This document shows, piece after piece, positions 47,439-58,714 of a DNA stretch of 64,000 nt. This DNA is from Adiantum capillus-veneris (lineage: Eukaryota > Streptophyta > Polypodiopsida > Polypodiales > Pteridaceae), in NCBI GenBank assembly GCA_014529385.2, contig CM043967.1, forward strand, positions 79,009,278 through 79,073,277. The letters run 5' to 3'. A model generated the notes under the pieces. The model searched no databases, was not told where the DNA came from, and was given only the letters and a program-made list of their open reading frames with translations. Both the position numbers and the translations under genes were made by a program. Within the stretch, counting starts at the first letter, position 1; every line of letters starts with the position of its first letter.

Positions 47439-48552
47439 GAGCACAATGTAGCAAACTAGAAAGCAAAACCACCTCACCAACAACACCTTGAAACTGTCTA
47501 CCAATATGGCCAGAAACACAATGTAAAACCTATGAGACACACTCCAAAATAGGGCTCCCGCAATGTCAATACAAGCCTCGCATGCTCTAGTATCACACTG
47601 CAATCTGTGAGCTAATCACCAAGCCCACACTATGCGGTATCGATGCATACACACGCACAAATCTTCCACCTACAGAGAACACCTCACGCAAATGCTGAGT
47701 GCAACCCGCAATCTCTACCTAGATCGCATAAATGATACGCATAAAACTCCTGGGAAAATTTCGCCAGAGTTTCGTCAGTAAAACGGCCACAAAACCAGTA
47801 ACCAAACTGACTACACTCTCAAAACCATGAGCAACCAAAGTGCATCAAACCGCACTCCAAATGCATGCACCAATCTCCACACTTTGCATACATAATTGCA
47901 AACACCTACAAATCTAGTACACAAATATCTTCTATACCTGTGACTGCCAAAAAACATGCTCGAGGCATACATTGTCGAGCTCAAAATGCAATCACATTAG
48001 TCTCCCTGAGCATCAAACCACATAAGGCATACATTGTATCCTCCCACCTGTGAGGAAACTTGCAGCAAATATCACTCTCACATCTGAGAGCAAACCATCT
48101 GTGGAATCCTCGACACACAATAAACAACTGCTGCTGCAGAAAATTCAGCGTTCATAATTTTAAAATTATGATATGACGAGCGCATCTGGAGCGTGCCAAA
48201 ACCCCAAGGTAGACTCCTGGATCACATGTATCCGAGTCCGGGTGTGAAAGCTATGCCAAAAACCTCCGTTTCGACCCAAAAACGCAGCATAAACTGCCAA
48301 AAGAGGGCTGAAAAATACAGCTCCTCAACCGTAGCTCGAATGAGGTTTTTGATGGCTCGAATGGCTTCGAAAGGGGGGTAAAACACCAGGACACCTATTG
48401 GAAATGCTCTCGGAAAGCTGAATTTACCGATGCCGAAGTCGAAACCCTGTTTGCACTCTTGAAAGTGCGTGCGCGCGGACGCGATTTCGGGAATGAAACT
48501 GGCTCTCTGCTGTCGTCGTGACTGTGCACACACGCGCTCCCTCCGCACCTAT
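47439..48552 (-). other. Copia B untranslated leader
   Basis: About 1.1 kb between the primer site and the gag ATG. No frame is supported. Packaging signals would be expected here. Confidence 0.5.
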
Positions 48553-48564
48553 GCTCTGATACCA
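48553..48564 (-). promoter_or_regulatory. Primer-binding site of copia B
   Basis: TGGTATCAGAGC on the minus strand, the exact plant initiator Met tRNA complement, two bases from the LTR end. Confidence 0.9.
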
Positions 48565-48869
48565 ATTGAAGGGGATCGGGGAGCACCACAGACGGAGAGT
48601 GAGAGAGAGAAGGAGACACACGACACACAGATATGGGTGGGGAGACTCAAAGAGTGAGCAGACCCCTATACACTTATGCTATGTATAAGGTATACAAGTC
48701 AGTGGGCGCCCAGACTCTGGGCGGCCGGGCAAGGCACAGACGCCTATACCCCAACACAATTTGATGCATAAGATGTATGGCGAGAGCTTGAACGAGTACG
48801 ACTAGACAAAGGTGCATCCAATTTACTGTCACGCAAAGTGTGCACCAGCCATTTTGGCATACCGCTAGA

Positions 48870-49930
48870 CTACTCATTTTCAGCCCTTTCCTCATCAAGT
48901 ACATCATGTACATCTGCATCAGTAATAGGCTGATCTAAAACATTTTCAGAAACCCCCATAGGCTGTACAGTTGCCTCATTGGAACTTACATTCGTATTTT
49001 CACCACTCAAAAGAGGCAATAAAGTGTCATAAATGTCCTGTGAGCTTACATTACTATCTCTAGTACATGACAGCAAGGGCTGAACAGAATCTTCCACATA
49101 CACTACATCCGGTGAAACCACAATGCGTTTTGTTTGCGGATGATACAACCTGTAACCTTTGCTTTCAGCACTATAACCAACAAAAATACATTTGACAGCC
49201 TTATCATCCAATTTTCTGCGCTGCACTTGTGGAACCAAAGCATATGCCAAACAGCCAAAAACACGCATGTGCTCAATACAAGGATTTCTATCATGCCATG
49301 CTTCATATGGAGTAATAGACTGCAAAGCTTTCGTAGGACACCTGTTAAGTACATAAGTGGCACACATGATGGCCTCAAGCCAAAAAGAATGCGGAAAAGC
49401 TTGACTTTTGACCATACATCGTGCCATTTTCGTCAGTGACCTGTTTTTCCTCTCAGCAACACCATTTTACTGAGGTGTATAAGGCATTGTACATTGGTGT
49501 TTTATCCCAGGACTAGCCAGAAATGCATTAAATTCATGAGACATATACTCCCCCCCTCGATCGGAACGGAGAGTGCCCATAGTACATTTCGAGACATTTT
49601 CAACCAGAGCGAGAAATTGTTTGAAGCACATAAAACTTCGGACTTCGCTTTAAGTGGAAATACCCATGTATGCCTGGAGTAAACATTAATTAAAGTCACG
49701 AAGTACAGGTAATTGCCCAAGGACGGAGTTTGCATGGGCCCACAAACATCACTATGCACAAGCTGCAACTTGCATGTGGCCCGGACTGAACCATCCTTTG
49801 GAAACTTAGAATGCTGCATCTTACCCAAAATAAAGCCTTCACAAACATGTTTGACAGGTGCTTCAAGAGGCCGCAAAGAAGCAACCATATCAGATTTCTG
49901 CAAACGCAGCAAACTGGCAAAATTTAGATG
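48870..49930 (-). pseudogene. Copia integrase, copy 4
   Basis: Same blocks as copy 2: HSDVCGPMQTPSLGN, then the SDRGGEY region, and the long C-terminal frame 49427-48870 with MVKSQAFPHSFWLEA and GCLAYALVPQVQRRKL. It is broken by stops between blocks. Confidence 0.85.
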
Positions 49931-49999
49931 ACCAAAACGTGCATGCCAAAGTTTTGCATATGAAATAGCCCTTGAATCTGCAACAAAATTTGAAAAATT

Positions 50000-51530
50000 T
50001 TATCCACAATTGTCATACAAAGTGAGCTTATACAGCCCACGACACAAAACCCTAGATGCAACAATTTCATCATCAAAACCGAGATCATGAACTGTATATC
50101 TGTCATCCACAAATTTGACTACAAGTCCAAGTCTAGCAAGTGCGGATACAGACAAGAGATTCTTCTTGATCCCAGGTACATAAAGTGAATCAACAAGTGT
50201 GAAGGAAGTGCCATTATCACCAGTAAGCACAATCTTTCCAACTCCCTGACCTGGATAAGAGGCATTATTGGCACAAGTGACTGAATTCCCATGAGGGACA
50301 GACTTGAGAGAGGTAAACAATTAACGATGTGAGGTAATGTGCTTTGTAGCACCGCTGTCGAAATACCACACATGTGAATCTACAGCAACTGACAAGCATG
50401 CATCATGGACAGCAGGATTGTAAGTGCACTCTACGCTAAAAGCCCATTCTGCATCAACATCAGCATTACAGTCTCCTTTCACAGAAGACTAAAAAATGGC
50501 TGCATTTGTAGTGGAACCAACATTTGCAGTGGAACCACCCTCTTTCTTCTTAGCCTCTTTGGCCTTCAACTTAGGACACGACTTGATCAAGTGATCATTA
50601 TCTTTACAATAATGGCAACGCATCTTCTTTTTGCCCTTATCACCAGAATTGCCAGACGAAGTGCTGCCAGCAGAAGCATTAGGAACAGTATTTTTGCCGC
50701 TTGTAGCAGAACCGCAACAAGTGGCTGCATTGCTGTTACCACCCTTTCTTTGAGAAGCAATAAAAGCCTGTTCAACTGCACGCTGCCTAGTCTTGTTTTT
50801 TCTGGAAAGTGACTCTTGCAACAGCAATGTGCATAATGCATCAAACTTGACAACTTCAGGATTTCCTTGGGTCATAAGTCTCCAAGTACTAGCAAAAGTC
50901 TGGTAAAAATCTGGTAAGGCATCAAGAATATTCTGCACAAGGGAGCTGTCTTAAATGACTTCACCTACAGAATTAAGTTGCTCATTGATATCCTTGCCAC
51001 GAGCAAGGAAAGGGTCCATATCATCTTCCTCATGCATAATCTTCGACTCCAGCTCTTTACGTAGCAAAGCAATTTTAGCCTCATTCCGACTTGCATAAAG
51101 ACCAGCCAAAATATCATAAGCCTGTTTTGCAGATTTTGCTGAGCGGATGTGAGGAACAATGGTGCGCTTTACAGATAACGCAATGAATGCATGAGCCTGC
51201 GCATCCTTAACATCCCGACGAGCTTGTTCTGCCATAGGCAAAACAACTCTAACAACAGACAATCCTTGTAGCAAGACCTGCAACATCCTCAACATCGCGT
51301 ACATCCTCAGAACCAAGACGTACATCAATGCCCTGCACAATGTTCCAGACGCCCTTTGACACAAGAACATGTTGCATCATATAAGCCCACATAGGGTAGT
51401 TGTCCCCATCGAACCTGTCCTCAGCAGCAAACATCTTGAACACATCTGTGTTGTTGTTGTCAGCAATGGTAAATGCTGCACTTGATGTGAAAACTGCCCG
51501 AAAATAGGAGAAACTGAGCAAGAACAACAC
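50000..51530 (-). pseudogene. Copia gag-protease, copy 4
   Basis: Gag begins IADNNNTDVFKMFAAEDRFDGDNYP. The knuckle CHYCKDNDHLIKSC and protease FDSGATKHITS both keep their key residues. TAA follows HITSHR, and frame changes near 51200 and 50950 break gag. Confidence 0.85.
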
Positions 51531-51812
51531 ATGCTATAGACAAACCGCAGAAGACTATAGGACACCTATTATGCAAAAAATGGCACTGACAGAAATTCTG
51601 CACAAAATGACGAAATTGCGTGTGCAGACCTGCCTATAGTGGAAACGAAGGCCGAAATGAGCCCAAATAGAAAATCTGAGCAGACCGAGCTCTATGAACC
51701 CCCCCGAAGTATTTGTAGACCTACGAACGCTCGCCAAAGCTCATTGAAATCGGAGAAAGTGAGCAGGCATGTACTGGAGCAATTGGCGACTAAGCCTGGG
51801 AGGACGCAACGT

Positions 51813-51824
51813 GCTCTGATACCA
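51813..51824 (-). promoter_or_regulatory. Primer-binding site of copia A copy 4
   Basis: Exact TGGTATCAGAGC on the minus strand, two bases inside the 5' LTR at 51827-52050. Confidence 0.9.
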
Positions 51825-52050
51825 ATTGTTGGAATTAGGGTTGCAGAGAAACGCACACAGCTTGGAGAAGACAAAGGAAGCTCAAGGCACACAATAGAGA
51901 GTGTATTACTTAGTGTGCAATGGAAAGATGGATAGCCCTAGAGTGATGGGTGTATATACAATTCTCGGGGGAATAAACCTCCTAAAGAGGGGAAAAATGC
52001 CCCGGCAGTCTTAGTGTGTTCACACACATCACTACCACATGTATATGGTA

Positions 52051-53084
52051 AGTGGAGGGCATGGGATCCTACAATGTAGAGTGGCACATGGCTGTAGACC
52101 TAAAAACCTTGAAATGCATGTACAACATTTCCAAAGGACGAACAAGAAAAATCCCTTGCTTGTTTTGCATGGGAGGGGTTCACATCCTCGAAAAACCATT
52201 TTGGAGAAGAGCTCGGATAGGCATCTGCACGACCCTAACTTTCGACCCATTTTGGATATCCCATTATCTAGAGTACACATATGCACAATGCATGCACTTT
52301 ATAGAATAATAGAAAAACTAATGTTTCTCTACATTTGTTTTGCCTAAACCACTTGACCTCGCTCTGCAAAGCAAAGGGCAATCTCGGCCTTAGAGAGACG
52401 GCCTTTAAGCTAGAGCAGGATGAGAAGAGATCGAAAAATAGACAAGGTGTTCCAAAGAAGCTGTCCATTGGTGGTGTGAAATCCCGACTCTTCCTTTCAG
52501 TGCCCACCATTGGACGACGCAAAAGCCAAATTGCACAAGAAAGGCAAGCATTACGATACAACAGGTGGATACAACAGGTGGAAAAATCTGCACAATGTTG
52601 TAGTTGACCATATAGACAATGGTGCAGAAAGGACTCGCAAAGCGAAGGTATGGAAAACCTTGGATGCAATATTCAAGTTCTGCAAATTGAACTCATGGAC
52701 TGATGGTAACTATACAAAATTCCAAGAAGCTGTGGAGACCTTCCACAAGACATTCATAAGTGTGTGGATAAATCAACATATTACTCACTACATGGTACTG
52801 TAATTGGTTTGATGACATGATAATCTTTTGAATTGCAAATACTCATCCTTAATAATGCATGCATGCTTTGTGTGCAACACATTATTTGTAATCACATGCC
52901 TTGGTTTGCAAGGCAACCTGGAAGCTTGGGTTTTTGGTCTACACATGGCATGGAAAAAATCCACTACCAAGCTCGTACTGGTTATTTCAGTCACACTCAA
53001 CATCGAGGTGGTGCGGACAAAGCAAATAGCTTAGAGGAACTACACCAATGGACGTTGGAAAGGGGGAAGAGGGAAAAAACCTAG
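52051..53084 (+). pseudogene. Right half of split host gene, unit 2
   Basis: Counterpart of 30302-31326. The copia LTR edge has lost a few bases and the GAAAT duplication (GGTA joins AGTGGAGG). It retains CLFCMGG with both Cys, where unit 1 has Phe for the second. The frame at 52510-52803 (LDDAKAKLHKKGKHYD to NQHITHYM) shows a further exon ending at a GTACTG donor. A 13-bp duplication (GATACAACAGGTG) lies at about 52555. Decayed. Confidence 0.5.
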
Positions 53085-55237
53085 CACACTCCAAACTTGC
53101 CTCTCTATAGCCCAGGGATTAACCCGCACCCCTAACCACACAAAAACTAACACACACGCACACTTTCTGCCAACCTTCACTGCATAGCTTACTTTCGAGC
53201 TTTCTCGGCTACACACAATCACTTATAAACTCCAAGCATAATTGGCTCGACAACACACAACCATAACTACTAATGCATATCACACTCATCAAATCTGCAA
53301 ACACACAGTAAGCTCGCCCAACCTCTCTCTTCCTCTCTCTCTGCACACACACACTCACAGACCCGGAGCCACAGCTACCACGGGCGCTATGCACAAGACG
53401 AGACGAGCAAACAATAAGATTGTAGCCGAATACAAAATAACTCAACCAAACCATACATATTCACTGCATAGCCATAACTCGGATATAACAGCAGGGTTGA
53501 CAATCCCACACACTTCACCATATGGCACGCCTTGGCGGTCTCTCCTTTCGTTAATCTTCTGTAGCCGGCCAGGCTCGTTGGCGGTCTCGTTTATTGCATA
53601 CAGCTCAGCCCCTCCTCAAACTGATGGCGCCCTCAGCCAAAGCCAACCTGCTACCCTTGGCGGCCTCCCTCTTGCATGCCCTTGGCCTTTAACTGTCCTT
53701 ATAGATGGTGACCATCAGTTCCTCAATCCTGTGCTCTGCAATCCATGCTCACTGCCGAGTCCACTACATATGACCAAGTCTTTCACGTACTTTCCTTGCC
53801 TTTGTCAACCCCAAGTAGCGCTGGCTCCTCCCTCTTCTCTATAGCATGCAACCCCTAGCTGCACCTTATCAACCTTGAAGCCCTTGATCACCTCTCTACT
53901 CCCTCCTGCACATGGTGGCCTCCTCCAACTTGAGGCCTTTGATCGCCTCCCAGTACAACCCCAAGAGCTCCTTTTTTTTTTGCTCGCATCCCAGCTCACC
54001 TCAATGTGGCCCTTCTGCAGCGCTCTTAAAAAGCTCCCTTAACCCCTCATACCTGAGGTCCTCAGCTCTCCTCTTCTGCACTCGGCCAACCTGCTGGCGC
54101 TTTCTTGCTCACGCCATGGCGACCCCGGACCCTGTTGTTCATGAACTTCTTAAACTTGGGGCTCTTGGCCTCCCCCTTGGCTTCTCACTGATGTCCTCAG
54201 CCCCTTGATGTAGTAGCCCTTTCAACTGCAGGTTCTCTGCAGGTCACATAGTAGACTCCTCTGCACGCCGGTTCCCTATAATAGCTCCCAATTGTCGAGC
54301 TTCATTGATATTCAAACATGAACAAGCATTCTACATATATCAAGGCACCATTCAAGGCACCATTCGGTGAAAAATCCACCAACCTTTAGCATCTTTAAGC
54401 ATCATGATCTAGCAAAGCCTTCGAACTGCATTTGACTTGTTAAATGTCCCATTTGGGATATACATCCCGATAAGTAGAGTGTTCTGCAGACATCTTGCTC
54501 AAAATCCCATATCATAAACCTCACAACAACATCTTGCTCAAAATCCCATATCATAAACCTCACAACACTTTCCAACATCCCTTGTCTTGTTCCCAATCTT
54601 GTGATAGCAAGAAACACTTGCAGTTTCGACTAGAGAATGCTCCATCTCTGTGTACCTGTCTCCTAGCTGCATCAAACACCTATCAAGGTCCCTGTCATTT
54701 GCCTGCAAACTGTCATGCCTGGGCTTCTTGCACTTCCATAGGCCGACCATCTTCAACTATACCAACGTATAAAAAAATAATGCACAGGTCACATCGCAAG
54801 GAACAAGTCAAACAAAGTCAGATTGGCCATGCGGTGAGATTAGCCAAAAAAGGACAAAGAAAGGAGATATGGGAGTTATCGTCTACTGCTAGATAGCATG
54901 TAAATTGGCGGCTACAAATAGAGCACGTGGGAAGGGTTTGGACAACACCGTTGCAAGTTATGCCATAACTCTCCTCCATAGCAGGATCCAAACAGCAAAC
55001 TTAATGTAGCTAGAAGAATTGATATAGTTTCAGCTTTTCATATTGTGAATGATGATTGCAACAAAATTAAAAATGTGGCAAGACATTGATACTCTATCAT
55101 TTCAGCTTTTCATAATGTGAATGATGTTTGCAACAAAAAATGTACATTGTAAGACATTGTTACATAATCAATCTAACATCAATGAATAAAACAAATACGT
55201 TCTATTTATCTCTAGTTATCTAGAGATGATACAAAAT
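53085..55237. other. Non-coding part of unit 2
   Basis: Counterpart of 31327-33475. A 39-bp tandem duplication (CATCTTGCTCAAAATCCCAT...) is present at about 54493-54570 and single in unit 1. No gene is supported. Confidence 0.45.
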
Positions 55238-55593
55238 TTATAGCCTTTTTCTCCTATCTAAAGGGCCCTCTTCCTCGTGCCTTGGTCTCTTTAAATGACG
55301 CGCATCAGCATCCATCACAAGCACGTTGGGGTTGAGCAATTGGATCTCCTCACATGCCTCAACCTGCGTAGCCTCTTCTATAAGTTTGATGATTGGATGC
55401 TTTTGTTTTAGCAGATTATGTTTTTCATATTGTAGCAAAACTGGCATGGGTCACCGATTCCACAAGCTAGACCATACGCAGCATGTGATAAAAAGTAGCG
55501 ACTGTGCAGGCCATACATGCCAGGCCCTACACCAAAATTTGAGACGACTGCTTGCTTGTCTAGCAGCATCACCTTGTCTGCGTTCCATCTCAT
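55238..55593 (-). pseudogene. Possible 3' exons of the unknown acidic gene, unit 2
   Basis: Minus frame RWNADKVMLLDKQAVVSNFG runs to GIGDPCQ and then stops. An overlapping frame continues KHNLLKQKHPIIKLIEEAT to a charged end RHEEEGPLDRRKRL at 55238. Together they look like one C-terminal region broken by a frameshift. Unit 1 lacks about 95 bp of this end. The link to the gene at 55972-56817 is inferred from orientation only. Confidence 0.35.
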
Positions 55594-55971
55594 GGCCGTG
55601 CCCCTAGATATCTTAAGAGTGTCTTCAATACAAAATGAGGGAATTTAGCCTTGTCCTCGAAGAAGCTGGAATGGAAGTAGAGAAAGTTTGGAGGGTTCAA
55701 ATTCGCCAAGTAATGACCAAGGGAGGAATTCTTTCCCAAGTCTCCTTTACCTTATACACGGGGACGAGGAATGAACTTATCATCATACACTATGAGCTAC
55801 GAGAAATAAAAGCCAAGTGTTGGTATGTGCACATGAAACTCTCATACGAGGAAGAAAAATAATATTTATAGAGTAGTATACCTTCTGATTTTCATCTTCT
55901 TCGAGTAATGCAACATTCCATAAGTCAAGTGTACTCTCGTTTGCAGAGGATGAGGAAGGCATCAATGTTGT

Positions 55972-56817
55972 TTATGGAGCAGTTATCCCCATCTCTGTGA
56001 TTCGAAGCCTTTCCTGTACCACCTTGAACTCCGACTCCGTTGGAAGCATCACGGCACATGCAACTGTATCCTTGTATATCATTGCTAGTGCCTCTGTTGG
56101 TTCAATAAACTCACCCGCTACTACATGAGCATCCATGACAAAATACTTGTCATTGGCAGGGTCAATTATATCATCATACTCTTGTAGATTTTGAGCAACT
56201 AAAGCAAGGCAACAATCCTCTCTCAAGTCAAATAGTTCCATGATGTCATTAAGAATTACATTATGATGATCACTGATAGGGACTGTTGGGAGAATATTTC
56301 TTGGCAAATCTCCCTCTGGCAACTGAAAACCTTTTGAAACACACAAAGCACCACTTGGTGGTTGCACCAACTCGTCACCAGTGATCGAATGGTGACTGCT
56401 CTTGGCCTCCTCTGCTGTGTCACGATGATCGTCTAGATTAACATTCAAGAGAGTATGAACCCAGCATAGTATTCTATAACTCGACAATCTTGATTATGTA
56501 CAAGACATCTGATGTCATTCCTGCAAGACTACAGTGTCAATTAGAGGCTGCTCCTGTAGAAAATATCTTTCTTTCAACCATGAGAATTGATATCCTTTCA
56601 TATGAACATATTGGCAACCATCAAACTCAAATGTGTTGTTGATCGTCTGTTGCTCGTATGTCTGATGAAACTCTGCAAGGATTTGTGATGCAGAAGCCAA
56701 AAACTCTTGCAATGAGAAGGCAAGGTTGAAAACAGGTTTCAATTTTTTCTTCCGCTGTTGAACCAGTTCTATAGAGAAAATGGTACAGCTTGTCTTTGGG
56801 ATCTGAAAGGGATCCAT
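55972..56817 (-). pseudogene. Unknown acidic protein gene, unit 2 copy
   Basis: ATG 56817 opens MDPFQIPKTSCTIFSIEL and stays open for 100 codons; unit 1 stops after 78. The second exon (to 55972) carries NLDDHRDTAEEAKSSHHS, IMELFDLREDCCLALVAQNLQEYDDI and RITEMGITAP. One base is missing at about 56450 (CTCTCTTG versus CTCTTTTTG in unit 1), which breaks the frame before NVNLDD. A TATA box lies at about 56920-56933. Each copy is therefore damaged at a different site. No known domain is seen. Confidence 0.45.
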
Positions 56818-56919
56818 TTGTGGAGAGCGGTAAGAAAACTTGGGTTGTTGGTTAGGGTAAAGGTAAGAAGGGACCAGCTAACACTAGGGAGTATGAAGGG
56901 GGGAATGAAAATCCTTCTA

Positions 56920-56933
56920 TATATAGACTCCTC
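56920..56933 (-). promoter_or_regulatory. TATA box of the unknown acidic gene (unit 2 only)
   Basis: TCTATATATAG on the minus strand about 110 bases upstream of ATG 56817. It is deleted from unit 1. Confidence 0.45.
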
Positions 56934-57063
56934 AAAAACTCGACCAGGTCATTGCAGCCACCCTTATGATTGCATTAGTAACGGTGCAATGAATGCTGCA
57001 GAAAGACCGAGGCAAGCTCAACCATCCCTATGACATGTGTCCTAGTTGGGTTAGTACCATAGC

Positions 57064-57071
57064 TATATAAA
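57064..57071 (+). promoter_or_regulatory. TATA box of the Lys-rich mini gene
   Basis: TATATAAA, 58 bases upstream of ATG 57122: textbook spacing for a short leader. Confidence 0.55.
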
Positions 57072-57121
57072 GCGCATTGACTATACACTCCAGAACTCGC
57101 TCACATCTACACAACGTAGGT

Positions 57122-57331
57122 ATGGAGGACAAGAAGAGAAGAAATGTGAAGCTTTCCCAAAAGATGATGGTGGAAATGAAGGAGGTCGAGAAAACTCTAG
57201 CTAAGGCAAAAGCTCTTTGAAAGGAGCTGAAGAAGAAAAACAAAGGAAACCAGAAGGCAAAGGCTGGGAAAACTAACATTGCAAGGACCGAGGACAAGAA
57301 ACCACCAACGATAAAGGAGGAACAAGAATAA
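57122..57331 (+). pseudogene. Small lysine-rich protein gene, 69 aa, one in-frame TGA
   Basis: ATG 57122 gives MEDKKRRNVKLSQKMM, then a predicted helix rich in Lys and Glu (VEKTLAKAKAL). TGA at 57218-57220 follows and the frame continues KELKKKNKGNQKAKAGK to TAA at 57329. Composition, length and helical pattern suggest a nucleic-acid-binding or chromatin-associated peptide; no family is recognised. The stop sits where Arg would fit the pattern (CGA or AGA to TGA). It is present only in unit 2 because unit 1 lost the block. Confidence 0.4.
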
Positions 57332-57489
57332 TTGTAATGGACAAACAAGATAGTGCATCTATCACCTCTTAGTCTTGTGTAATCGAGTCCTTGATGATAA
57401 TGGAAATATCTTCATATCTTGTTCCTTTGTCTCTGTCTCTTTGTTTCTTTTTTTGGTTACTCATTATGAAGGAAGAGTTTCTATTAAAA

Positions 57490-58036
57490 TGTGCCGCACC
57501 ACAATCCAAGTGGGAGGTTTATGTCACATAGCCGTTGATCTGCTCGCGCTTTGTAGCGACAGAAAAATGTCGCGCAACAACGCGATAGGGAGCTCTCTTC
57601 ATGATATGGGTGGTCCCTATCGTGTTGTGACACGACAACCCACACAACAACACGATAGGGAGGTGCATCCACAATATGGGTGGTCCCTATCTCATTGTGA
57701 CGCAACATCCAAATGCTGCACCACAACACAATAGGGAGGAACATCCATGATATGGGTGGTCCTTATCGCATTGTGACACGACATCCAAATGTCATGCCAC
57801 AACGGGATAGGGAGGCGCGTCCACGATATGGGTGGTCCCTATCCCGTTGTGGAGTGACATCCAAATATCACACCACAATGCGATAGGGAGTATCTCCACG
57901 ATATGGGTGGTCTCTATCGCGTTGTTACGCGACATCCAAATGTCACGCCACAACCGATAGGAAGGAATCTCAATAACATGGTTGGTCCCTATTGCGTTGT
58001 GGAGAGACATCAAGAGTTTCACACCACAACGCGATA
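57490..58036 (+). repeat. Tandem array of covarying hairpins, about 75-80 bp period
   Basis: Six clear units and a final half unit. Each is an inverted repeat: TGTC..GCCACAACGCGATAGGGA, a loop containing ATATGGGTGGT, then TCCCTATCGCGTTGTG..GACA and a TCCAAA spacer. In unit 1 the arms are 57568-57591 and 57614-57637. In unit 4 (about 57797-57852) ACGGGAT pairs with ATCCCGT, so both arms changed together. A degenerate unit may start at 57490. The array ends at CCACAACGCGATAAGGAG, just upstream of the H3-like gene at 58127. Confidence 0.85.
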
Positions 58037-58126
58037 AGGAGTCAACTTTTGCGACCTAACCTTCTCATTGCTCAATCTTCTTCTTATTCTTTTCCACATT
58101 GATTTCCAAGGAAAACACTTATTTCC

Positions 58127-58714
58127 ATGGCTCACATGAAGGAGACTGCAAGGAAGGTTTACCCGCAAGAAAACCAACCTTCATCCTCAAGAGTTGTAGG
58201 CAAAACCCTACCTAATCTTCGGGCAACAATGCGTAGTCGGAGGTACGAGCAGAACTAAAGCGTTCTACTTGAGCTGCACAAACTCTAGAAGCATATCTCT
58301 CTGGCTATTCTTAAGCTACCCTTCCACAGAGCAGTTTGCTAGATTTGTGAGAGCGCGAATTTGGATTTTCGATGGGCCAGAAGTGCGATGGGTTGCCTAC
58401 ACGAGGCAGCAGAGGACTTTTTGATCGAGCTGTTCCAACACAGCTACGTCCTCACAGCTCATGCTCACAAAGTGAGAGTGATGTCCCAGGATATCAATTC
58501 TCTTAGGTTGTTACGCTTCAGGTACGACAAGACACTTGCATCAATCCATCTATCTAATAAGAGAACGGACAACATTTTGACAATCCCTCCAGTCACCAAA
58601 GTGAAGGTGTACGATGTGAGCACCACACAACACACATATGCCACACATTTCAATGTGAAGTGGACCCAAGAGCTACTTATGGAAGAGCCTTCAGCCGAGT
58701 CCAATGAATGGTAG
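58127..58714 (+). pseudogene. Divergent histone H3-like gene with C-terminal extension, unit 2
   Basis: Same structure and length (196 codons) as 35113-35700. The tail is closer to H3 here: MAHMKETARKVYPQ keeps K4, T6, A7, R8 and K9 of canonical H3. It shares TAA (58256) and TAG (58286) with unit 1 and adds TAG at 58340 where unit 1 has CAG. LPFHR replaces LPFQR. The C-terminal extension ends SAESNEW. The hairpin array lies about 90 bp upstream. It is a pseudogene unless stops are bypassed. Confidence 0.75.

Larger units (their letters stand above)
45690..48756 (-). mobile_element. Copia family B, non-autonomous, nested in copy 4
   Basis: The full LTR is 48567-48756 (190 bp; minus strand TGTTGGGG...CCCTTCA). 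The primer site TGGTATCAGAGC at 48564-48553 is exact. The left end (45690-45770) keeps only the last 81 bp of an LTR. Target duplication CAATC/CAATT flanks it (45685-45689, 48757-48761). The internal region encodes gag and a fused RT-tail fragment; integrase and most of RT are absent, so it would have needed help to move. Confidence 0.9.
44577..52050 (-). mobile_element. Ty1/copia family A, copy 4 (unit 2), interrupted by copia B
   Basis: Both LTRs are present (44577-44793 and 51827-52050). Between them, from the right: primer site 51813-51824 (exact GCTCTGATACCA), gag about 51530-50490, protease with intact FDSGATKH, integrase 49930-48870, copia B insert 45690-48756, an RT piece 45660-45340, and RNase H 45330-44869. 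About 750 bp of RT is deleted at 45330 relative to copy 2. All frames are broken. Confidence 0.9.

Noticed and set aside
57490-58036. CRISPR-like array
   Set aside because: Repeats are diverged palindromes without unique spacers, in a eukaryotic nuclear context.
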